A stretch of 64,000 bases of DNA from Bradyrhizobium macuxiense (GTDB taxonomy: Bacteria; Pseudomonadota; Alphaproteobacteria; Rhizobiales; Xanthobacteraceae): positions 248,001-312,000 of the forward strand of contig NZ_VITY01000007.1 of assembly GCF_007993935.1 (NCBI RefSeq), in the 5' to 3' direction. The translations under genes and the position numbers were made by a program. Shown here piece by piece: positions 54,863 to 61,732 of the stretch (positions are counted from its first letter, which is position 1; the number at the start of each line of letters is the position of its first letter). The notes below the pieces were generated by a model that ran no database searches, had not been told where the DNA came from, and saw only the letters and a list, made by a program, of their open reading frames with translations.

Positions 54863-56173
54863 CTACGAGAAGAACGCCATCTTCTCGGCCTGGCTCATGC
54901 GGCGGATCGGCGCGAGCGGATCGTTGGCGGCGACGTTCGGCTTTTTCAGGAGGCCGCTGGCGATGATGGTCGAGCCGAGCGAGACTTCTGCCGCAGGAGC
55001 GGGCGCAGCCTCGACGGTGGACGGGAGAGGCGGCGGCACGGCCGCAGGTGTTTCGGCAACCACCGTTGCAGCGACCAGTGCGGGTTCAACCTTGAGCTCG
55101 GCCTTCGGCTCGGGCACCGGTGCGGGCTCGGGCTGAATGGCCGGTGCATCCATTTCGGGCTCGGCGGCCATCGCCTCGGCGACACGCAGTTCCTCGGCGG
55201 CGCGCATTTCCTCGGCGATCGCCTCTTCGTCGATCGGATCGGGTGCGCCCATTTCCATCGCGATCAGGTCGAGCACCGCTTCGTCATGGGCGTCGGCGGC
55301 GGCCTCGTCGGAGACGCGGGCGAGTTCGGCAGCCTCGGCTTCGGCCAGAGCGGCTTCGGCCTTGAGCCAGGCTTCGCTCGGTTGCGGGATTGCCACTGCG
55401 GCAGCCTCGGCGGGCGGCGTTGCGGCGGGCATCGCGGCTTCGGCGTTCGGCGTCGCAACGGCTTCCTGAGGCGGCGCTGGCGGCGTGGCGGCTATCGTCG
55501 CATCGGGGGCCGCGCTCTCGGCGGCAGCGCTTTCGGCTGCCGGCGGCGATGACGGCGCTGCCGTGGCCGGTCCTGCAACCGGTGCTCCGGGCGCGGCCGG
55601 CTCGGCCGCAGGCGTCGCCGCCTTGTCCGGGTCGAACTCGCCGAGCCGGCGGGCCAGCGCCGCGAAGGCAGCGTCCAGCACGGCCTTGGCGTCGTCCATC
55701 GAAACCTGGGACGCACCGGCCTCGATCGCGCTGGCCTGCGAATCGATGATGTCGCAGATCCGGCCGTCATTGCCGATCTCGCGCAGCCGCCAGGAGATCT
55801 CCCGGATCACCCGCACGCCCTTGCGCACCGGCGCGAGATTCTGCTCGAAGCTGATGCCGTCGAGTGCTGACATGGCGGAGGCCTGGGCGGCCTCGATCGC
55901 GCCGCGCAGCGCGCCCAGCGCCTGCGCCAGCTGCTCGTCCCTGATCGCCGCTGCGGCGGCCTGCCGCTGCGCGCTGAGGCTGTCCTCGATCCGCGCCACC
56001 GCATCGAGCACCATGCGGGTGTCGGCGTTGCGGTTGCGCTTGGCGTATTCGCCGAGGAACCAGCGGCCCCGCGAGGTCTCCATGAAGGCCGCGCTGATCG
56101 CAGCATAGTCCTCCTCGCTCGGCAGGGCCGCGCGGGCGGATATCGGCGACAGGGCGAATGCTTCTTCGGCCAT
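54863..56173 (-). CDS. Ala/Pro-rich protein with CheZ-like N-terminal region
   Basis: A 436-residue cytoplasmic protein. Residues 20-185 are helical and well-formed (METSRGRWFLGEYAKRNRNADTRMVLDAVARIEDSL is a stretch I associate with rhizobial proteins annotated as CheZ-like; cited in part). The middle (about 190-400) is low-complexity Ala, Pro and Glu, probably disordered. A short conserved tail, DPLAPIRRMSQAEKMAFFS, closes it and looks like a docking motif. The ATG at 56173 is preferred over an upstream in-frame start. No chemotaxis genes are near, so phosphatase function is unproven. Confidence 0.72.
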   Translation of the reverse strand: MAEEAFALSPISARAALPSEEDYAAISAAFMETSRGRWFLGEYAKRNRNADTRMVLDAVARIEDSLSAQRQAAAAAIRDEQLAQALGALRGAIEAAQASAMSALDGISFEQNLAPVRKGVRVIREISWRLREIGNDGRICDIIDSQASAIEAGASQVSMDDAKAVLDAAFAALARRLGEFDPDKAATPAAEPAAPGAPVAGPATAAPSSPPAAESAAAESAAPDATIAATPPAPPQEAVATPNAEAAMPAATPPAEAAAVAIPQPSEAWLKAEAALAEAEAAELARVSDEAAADAHDEAVLDLIAMEMGAPDPIDEEAIAEEMRAAEELRVAEAMAAEPEMDAPAIQPEPAPVPEPKAELKVEPALVAATVVAETPAAVPPPLPSTVEAAPAPAAEVSLGSTIIASGLLKKPNVAANDPLAPIRRMSQAEKMAFFS

Positions 56174-56248
56174 CACAATCTCTTCGCGCAAATCACAGCG
56201 CGTTACGCTAACGATCACCACGATATCGCGCGAATCGCAATTGAATTG

Positions 56249-57451
56249 ATGTCTTCCGAATCACAAATCCCCATTGCAGCAAAAGTTGCATCGCGGCGAT
56301 TCGCGCGCAGCCTTGCGGCATTCTATGCCACGCTGTTCGGCATGACCGGGGTTCACCTGCCGTTTTTCACGGTGTGGATGAAAGCGATCGGCATCGATGC
56401 CACCTGGATCGGCATCATCACCGCGGTGCCGCCGGTAACGCGCTTCACCGTGCTGCCGCTGGTCACCGCGGCCGCGGAACGGCGCCAGATGCTGCGCGGC
56501 GCGATCATCGCCACTGGCTTTGCGACCGCGCTCGGCTTTGCCGTGATCGGCACCCAGCACCAGCCGTTCGTGCTGCTCGCGGTCTATGCGCTGACCTGCT
56601 GCGTGTGGACGCCGATGGTGCCGCTCACCGACGCCTATGCGCTGCGCGGCGTCAGGCAGTTCGGCCTCAGCTACGGACCACTGCGGCTGTGGGGCTCGGC
56701 CGCGTTCGCGGTCTGCGCGCTGATCAGCGGGTTCCTGCTGCGCTATGTCGCAGAGGTCGATCTGATCTGGATCATCACCGCCGTGACGGTGCTCGGTGCG
56801 CTGGTCGGGCTGACGTTGCGGCCGCTGGGCCGCCCGGTGGCCGCCGTCGCGCACGCGGCCGGCTCGCCGCGGCTGCTGCGCAATCCCACCTTCCTCGCCA
56901 TCATCGTGTCCTCGGCGCTGATCCAGGGCAGCCACGGCGCCTATTACATCTTCGCATCGATTGCCTGGCAGCAGGCCGGTTTCAGCGGCCTGACCATCGC
57001 GGTGCTCTGGGTGCTCGGCGTGATCGCCGAGATCGTGCTGTTTGCGGCCTCGCCGCGCTTCACGCTGCCGTCGGCGGTGCTGGTGATGATCGCGGCGGCC
57101 AGCGCCGTGGCGCGCTGGGCGATCACCGCGCAGGATCCGCCGCTTGCGGTGCTGGCCGTGGTCCAGCTCGGACACGGGCTAAGCTTCGGGCTGACCCAGG
57201 TCGGCATCATGGGGCTGATGGTGCATCACGTGCCGGTGCATGTGATGGCGCGCGCACAGGGCTATCTCACCGCCTGCGGCGGCATCGTCGCGAGCACCAC
57301 GGCGATCGTCAGCGGCTTGGTCTATGCGCGCTTCGGCCTCGGCGTCTACGACATGATGGCCGCGATGGCGGCCACCGGCGGGCTCGTGATGTGGCTGGCG
57401 CGTCGACGCCTAACCCACCATCATCCCCACAGCGCGGCCTCCGGCGGATAG
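56249..57451 (+). CDS. MFS transporter, phenylpropionate permease (HcaT)-like
   Basis: A 400-residue membrane protein with twelve hydrophobic segments. FYATLFGMTGVHLPFFTVWMKA in segment 1 and LRLWGSAAFAV, plus QGSHGAYYIFASIAWQ at the start of the second half, fit the MFS_1-like/HcaT group rather than sugar porters. Substrate unknown; an aromatic or other organic acid is a guess from the family. A TTG one codon upstream is possible. The last 31 bases overlap the convergent epimerase gene. Confidence 0.88.
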   Translation: MSSESQIPIAAKVASRRFARSLAAFYATLFGMTGVHLPFFTVWMKAIGIDATWIGIITAVPPVTRFTVLPLVTAAAERRQMLRGAIIATGFATALGFAVIGTQHQPFVLLAVYALTCCVWTPMVPLTDAYALRGVRQFGLSYGPLRLWGSAAFAVCALISGFLLRYVAEVDLIWIITAVTVLGALVGLTLRPLGRPVAAVAHAAGSPRLLRNPTFLAIIVSSALIQGSHGAYYIFASIAWQQAGFSGLTIAVLWVLGVIAEIVLFAASPRFTLPSAVLVMIAAASAVARWAITAQDPPLAVLAVVQLGHGLSFGLTQVGIMGLMVHHVPVHVMARAQGYLTACGGIVASTTAIVSGLVYARFGLGVYDMMAAMAATGGLVMWLARRRLTHHHPHSAASGG

Positions 57452-58422
57452 ACCAGGCTGCCCTCGTAGCGCAGGCCGTCGTCGCGGTCGCGCGCCAGCA
57501 GCAGCGGGCCGTCGAGATCGACGAAGCGCGCGGCTTGCGCGATCAGCATCGCCGGCGCCATCGCCAGCGAGGTCGCGACCATGCAGCCGATCATGATCTC
57601 GAAGCCGTGGGCGCGGGCGGCGTCCGCCATCGCGAGCGCTTCAGTCAGCCCGCCGGTCTTGTCGAGCTTGATGTTGACGGCGTCATAGCGCCCGCGCAGG
57701 CCCGCGAGCGAAGCGCGGTCATGCACGCTCTCGTCGGCGCAGACCGCAACCGGGCGCTTGATCCGCGCCAGCGCTTCGTCCTTGCCGGCCGGCAGCGGCT
57801 GCTCGATCAGCGTGACGCCGGCATCGGCGCAGGCTTTGAGGTTGGCGGCGAGGTTGTGCTCGGTCCAGGCTTCGTTGGCATCGACGATCAGTTCGGAGCG
57901 CGGTGCCGCCTTGCGCACGGCCGCGATCCGCGCGCCATCGCCATCGCCGCCGAGCTTGATCTTGAGCAGCGCACGATGCGCGGCCTTCGCGGTGGCCTCC
58001 GCCATCGCCTCTGATGTTCCGAGCGAGATCGTGTAGGCGGTTGTGCGCGGTTCGGGCGCAGGCCGGCCGAGCAGGTTCCAGATCCGCTGCCCGGCGCGTT
58101 TGGCCTCGAGGTCCGCCAGCGCGCAATCCAGCGCGTTGCGGGCGGCGCCAGCGGGCATCTTGGCCTGCAAGGCCGTGCGGTCCATGCCCTCGGCAAGGGG
58201 CTGTTGCATCGCCTGGATCGCCTTGAGCGTCGCCTCGGGCGTTTCGCCATAGCGGGGGTAGGGCACGCATTCGCCGCGGCCCACCAGATCTCCCTGGCTG
58301 ACCTCGGCCACCACCACGACCGCCTCGGTCTTGGCGCCGCGGCTGATCGTGAAGGTCCCGGCGATCGGCCAGCGCTCGATCCGAGCATTCAAGGAAATGG
58401 TCCGGGATGGGCTGGAAGTCAT
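57421..58422 (-). CDS. dipeptide epimerase, enolase superfamily (L-Ala-D/L-Glu epimerase-like)
   Basis: A 333-residue muconate-lactonizing-subgroup enzyme. Catalytic Lys residues are in LLKIKLGG near 155 and NIKLDKTGG near 255; the metal ligands are Asp in VDANEAW, Glu in IEQPLP and Asp in CADES. This matches YcjG-type enzymes that recycle murein peptides by epimerising L-Ala-D-Glu. It begins far from other murein genes; a different dipeptide specificity is possible. Convergent overlap with the MFS gene is 31 bases. Confidence 0.88.
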   Translation of the reverse strand: MTSSPSRTISLNARIERWPIAGTFTISRGAKTEAVVVVAEVSQGDLVGRGECVPYPRYGETPEATLKAIQAMQQPLAEGMDRTALQAKMPAGAARNALDCALADLEAKRAGQRIWNLLGRPAPEPRTTAYTISLGTSEAMAEATAKAAHRALLKIKLGGDGDGARIAAVRKAAPRSELIVDANEAWTEHNLAANLKACADAGVTLIEQPLPAGKDEALARIKRPVAVCADESVHDRASLAGLRGRYDAVNIKLDKTGGLTEALAMADAARAHGFEIMIGCMVATSLAMAPAMLIAQAARFVDLDGPLLLARDRDDGLRYEGSLVYPPEAALWG

Positions 58423-58557
58423 TTTAAAGTCTACTATTTCCTGAACCGTGGCTTGCGACGCGCAACCAACTATGGCTGGTTAGTGACAGATTCGACAAGC
58501 CGATCCGGCAAGCCACCGGAGATGCTACGGCCAGCCGGCTTGAGGGGTAGGCAAAAG

Positions 58558-59691
58558 GTGAGCGGCGACCCGACACTGGAGCGGATAGCCCAAGGCGAAG
58601 GACTGGCGTTGTGCGCGGCGGGCAACTGGACCGCCCGCTTTGCCCCTGCGCTCGAGCGGATCGTCTCCGACGCCGAGAAGCTGCGCGGCAGCCGTCCCCA
58701 CATCTTCATCGACGTGTCGCAGGTCGCAAGCCTCGACACCTTCGGCGCCTGGCTGATCGAGCGGCTGCGCCGCAGTCTGAGCGACGCCAGCGCGGAAGCC
58801 GAGATCGCGGGCCTCTCGGCCAATTACTCCAGCCTGGTCGACGAGGTCCGCCGCGTCGGCCCAGCGCCCAGGGTCGTGAACGACCGGCTGTCGATCACGG
58901 GCATGCTCGAGCAGATCGGCCGCACCGTGGCGGGGGTCAGCGGCACCATCATCGGCCTGGTCGACATGCTCGGCGCGGTGCTGGCCGCGGCCGGCAAGGT
59001 GCTGATCCATCCGCGCAGCTTCCGCCTGACCTCGACGGTGCATCATCTCGAGCAGGTGTGCTGGCGCGCGGTGCCGATCGTGGTGCTGATCACCTTCCTG
59101 ATCGGCTGCATCATCTCGCAGCAGGGCATCTTCCATTTCCGCAGGTTCGGCGCCGACATCTTCGTGGTCGACATGCTGGGCGTGCTGGTGTTGCGCGAGA
59201 TCGGCGTGCTGCTGGTCGCGATCATGGTCGCGGGCCGCTCCGGCTCGGCCTATACCGCCGAGCTCGGCTCGATGAAGATGCGCGAGGAGATCGACGCGCT
59301 GCGCACCATGGGCTTCGATCCGATCGAGGTCCTGATCCTGCCGCGCATGCTGGCGCTGGTGCTGGCGCTGCCGATCCTGGCCTTCCTCGGCGCCATGGCC
59401 GCGCTCTATGGCGGCGGCCTGGTGGCGTGGCTCTATGGCGGCGTCGATCCGGAGGCCTTCCTGCTCCGCCTTCGTGATGCCATATCGATCGACCATTTCA
59501 TCGTCGGCATGGTCAAGGCGCCGGTCATGGCGGCGGTGATCGGCATCGTCGCCTGCGTCGAGGGGCTGGCGGTGCAGGGATCGGCGGAATCGCTCGGTCA
59601 GCACACCACCGCGTCGGTGGTGAAAGGGATCTTCTTCGTGATCGTGATGGACGGCGTGTTCGCGATCTTCTTCGCCTCGATCGGGATGTGA
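58558..59691 (+). CDS. mlaE: lipid-transport ABC permease with N-terminal STAS domain (MlaE-type)
   Basis: About 377 residues. Residues 5-105 form a STAS domain (HIFIDVSQVASLDTFGAWLIERL), normally a separate protein (MlaB). The rest is MlaE: REIGVLLVAIMVAGRSGSAYTAELGSMKMREEIDALRTMG is the diagnostic stretch (shown in words: Arg-Ser-Gly-Ser-Ala near residue 228). Five membrane helices. Start GTG at 58558 has GAGGGG ten bases upstream; ATG at 58522 is an alternative but overlaps its own GGAG. With the next two genes it forms an outer-membrane lipid-asymmetry transporter. Confidence 0.9.
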   Translation: MSGDPTLERIAQGEGLALCAAGNWTARFAPALERIVSDAEKLRGSRPHIFIDVSQVASLDTFGAWLIERLRRSLSDASAEAEIAGLSANYSSLVDEVRRVGPAPRVVNDRLSITGMLEQIGRTVAGVSGTIIGLVDMLGAVLAAAGKVLIHPRSFRLTSTVHHLEQVCWRAVPIVVLITFLIGCIISQQGIFHFRRFGADIFVVDMLGVLVLREIGVLLVAIMVAGRSGSAYTAELGSMKMREEIDALRTMGFDPIEVLILPRMLALVLALPILAFLGAMAALYGGGLVAWLYGGVDPEAFLLRLRDAISIDHFIVGMVKAPVMAAVIGIVACVEGLAVQGSAESLGQHTTASVVKGIFFVIVMDGVFAIFFASIGM

Positions 59692-59693
59692 TC

Positions 59694-60464
59694 ATGGCGG
59701 AGCAGGACATCGACGCCATCATCCGGGTTCGCGACGTCACCGTGCAATTCGGCACCACGCGCGTGCTCGACGGCCTCGACCTCGACGTCAAGCGCGGTGA
59801 GATCCTCGGCTTTGTCGGCCCGTCGGGCGCCGGCAAGTCGGTGCTGACGCGCACCATCATCGGCCTCGTGCCGAAGGTCTCCGGCCGCATCGAAGTGTTC
59901 GGCGTCGATCTCGATGCCGCAAGCTCGTCGCAGCGCCGCGCCGTCGAGCGGCGCTGGGGCATCCTGTTCCAGCAGGGCGCGCTGTTCTCTTCGCTCACGG
60001 TGCGCCAGAACATCCAGTTTCCGGCGCGCGAATATCTGCGCGTCTCGCAGCGGCTGCTCGACGAGATCATGGTGGCGAAGCTGGTGATGGTCGGCCTCAA
60101 GCCCGAGGTCGCCGATCGCTATCCGTCGGAACTGTCCGGCGGCATGATCAAGCGCGTCGCGCTGGCGCGCGCACTCGCGCTCGATCCGGAGCTGGTGTTT
60201 CTCGACGAGCCGACCTCGGGCCTCGATCCGATCGGCGCCGGCGATTTCGACGAGCTGGTGCGGACCTTGCAGCGCACTTTGGGGCTGACCGTTTTCATGG
60301 TAACCCACGATCTCGACAGTCTTTACACCGCGTGCGACCGTATCGCCGTTTTAGGGAACGGTAAGATCATTGCTGCAGGATCGATCGCCGACATGAAGGC
60401 ATCGCAGCATCCATGGCTGCAGCAATATTTCAACGGCAAGCGCGCCCGAGCCGTTGTGGCCTAG
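59694..60464 (+). CDS. mlaF: lipid-transport ABC ATPase (MlaF-type)
   Basis: A 256-residue ATPase. Walker A GPSGAGKS is near residue 42, the Q-loop QQGALFSSLT near 95, signature LSGGMIKR near 145 (the M-x-K-R variant is typical of MlaF), Walker B LVFLDEPTSGLDP near 168 and the H-loop MVTHDLDS. It energises the MlaE permease. The ATG lies two bases beyond the MlaE stop, and a GTG overlapping that stop could also be used, so translation is coupled. Confidence 0.92.
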   Translation: MAEQDIDAIIRVRDVTVQFGTTRVLDGLDLDVKRGEILGFVGPSGAGKSVLTRTIIGLVPKVSGRIEVFGVDLDAASSSQRRAVERRWGILFQQGALFSSLTVRQNIQFPAREYLRVSQRLLDEIMVAKLVMVGLKPEVADRYPSELSGGMIKRVALARALALDPELVFLDEPTSGLDPIGAGDFDELVRTLQRTLGLTVFMVTHDLDSLYTACDRIAVLGNGKIIAAGSIADMKASQHPWLQQYFNGKRARAVVA

Positions 60465-60466
60465 CC

Positions 60467-60509
60467 CATGATCCCGAAACGAGAAGGCCGGTTTTCGGAC
60501 GAGATCATG
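60467..60509. repeat. short dispersed palindrome between mlaF and mlaD
   Basis: CATGATC (60467-60473) and GATCATG (60503-60509) with inner CCCGAAA and TTTTCGG arms. It starts three bases after the mlaF stop, inside an operon. Confidence 0.75.
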
Positions 60510-60596
60510 CGCCAACAGGGAATTCGACCGGCTCGAACGCAGGCTGCCTGCGCCGGAGCCCAAGAGTAATTCAAGAGTGATGAACGCGAGCAATTG

Positions 60597-61469
60597 ATGG
60601 AAACGCGGGCGAACTACGTCTTGATCGGGGCTTTCACGCTGGCGGTGATCGCCGCCGCGTTCGGCTTCGTGCTGTGGTTCCAGAGCCTGCACACCACCAA
60701 GCAGCGCAGCCCCTTGCGGGTGATCTTCGAGGGGCCGGCGTCGGGCCTCCGCAATGGCGGCAATGTCAATTTTAACGGTATCCGGATAGGGGAGGTGGTG
60801 TCGGTGAAGCTCGACAATCCGCGGCGCGTCGTGGCGCTGGCGATGATCGAGAACAACGCACCGCTGCGCAAGGACACCCTGGTCGGTCTCGAATTCCAGG
60901 GCCTCACCGGCGTCGCCGCGATCTCGCTGAAGGGCGGTGAGGAGGCCGCCCCGCCGGTGCCGCTGGATGAGGACGGCATCCCGGTTCTGACCGCCGACCC
61001 CAACGCATTGCAGGACGTCACCGAGGCGATCCGCGCCACCCTGCAAAACGTCAACCGCATCGTCGCCGACAATCAGCAGTCGGTGAAGAATTCGCTGAAG
61101 AACCTCGAAGTCTTCACCGAGGCGCTGGCGCGCAATTCCGAGAAGATCGACAACGTCATGCTCAAGGTCGACGGCGTGATGGGCAAAGCCGACAATCTGA
61201 TGCTGGGCCTCAATGCAATCGCCGGCGGCAACAATGGCAGCGAGCTGAACCTGATGGTGAAGTCGATCCGCGAGCTCGCCGACAATGTCGACAAGCGGAC
61301 CAATCTCCTGATCAACGACGGTCGCCGCACGCTCGCCGACATCAGCCGCGCCGTGAACAATTTCGACCGCAACCCGAGCCGGGTGATCTTCGGCGGCAGC
61401 AACAACGCCGCACCCGAGCCCGCACCCGCTCCCGCCGCAGCACCGGCAGGCCCGCGGCGCCGGCAGTGA
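60597..61469 (+). CDS. mlaD: MlaD-family (MCE-domain) lipid-binding protein
   Basis: A 290-residue periplasmic protein held by an N-terminal helix (residues 6-26). One MCE domain follows (about 38-118): PLRVIFEGPASGLRNGGNVNFNGIRIGEV. Then a long helix region (about 140-250) rich in Asn, Asp and Val, and a Pro/Ala tail. MCE rings carry phospholipid between membranes. A gap of about 130 bases with a palindrome separates it from mlaF. No MlaC or MlaA gene is in the window. Confidence 0.9.
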   Translation: METRANYVLIGAFTLAVIAAAFGFVLWFQSLHTTKQRSPLRVIFEGPASGLRNGGNVNFNGIRIGEVVSVKLDNPRRVVALAMIENNAPLRKDTLVGLEFQGLTGVAAISLKGGEEAAPPVPLDEDGIPVLTADPNALQDVTEAIRATLQNVNRIVADNQQSVKNSLKNLEVFTEALARNSEKIDNVMLKVDGVMGKADNLMLGLNAIAGGNNGSELNLMVKSIRELADNVDKRTNLLINDGRRTLADISRAVNNFDRNPSRVIFGGSNNAAPEPAPAPAAAPAGPRRRQ

Positions 61470-61520
61470 CGTAGCGGGCGAATGGTGAGTGGCGAATAGC
61501 GAGCTCGCTGCCAGCCCCGT

Positions 61521-61608
61521 CCGTCATTGCGAGGAGCGACGCGACGAAGCAATCCATCGCGCCGCGTACGCCGAGGGATGGATTGCTTCGCTTCGCTCGC
61601 AATGACGG
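61521..61608. repeat. palindromic repeat with CCGTCATTGCGAG arms
   Basis: CCGTCATTGCGAG (61521-61533) and CTCGCAATGACGG (61596-61608), with inner CGAAGCAATCCATC and GATGGATTGCTTCG arms. It lies between mlaD and the terminator. Confidence 0.88.
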
Positions 61609-61670
61609 TCGTTGACCTGCCATCGCGCCGTCGCAGATACCGGGTCTGCTGATCAGCTCGCCAAAACAAA

Positions 61671-61692
61671 ACGGAGGCCCTTCGGCCTCCGT
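61671..61692 (-). terminator. rho-independent terminator of the coiled-coil gene
   Basis: ACGGAGGCC and GGCCTCCGT pair over nine bases. Read on the minus strand it is followed by TTTTGTTTT. It lies 40 bases after the coiled-coil stop. Confidence 0.8.
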
Positions 61693-61732
61693 TCTTCATT
61701 CGCTATTCGCTACTCACTATTCGCCGATCAGC

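Larger units (their letters stand above)
61481..61728. repeat. imperfect 25-bp inverted repeat flanking the intergenic region
   Basis: A stretch at 61481-61505 (GCGAATGGTGAGTGGCGAAT and onward) reappears in reverse complement at 61704-61728 with about two mismatches. Both are built from GCGAATAG-like units. They bracket the palindrome and terminator between mlaD and the convergent coiled-coil gene. Confidence 0.65.
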
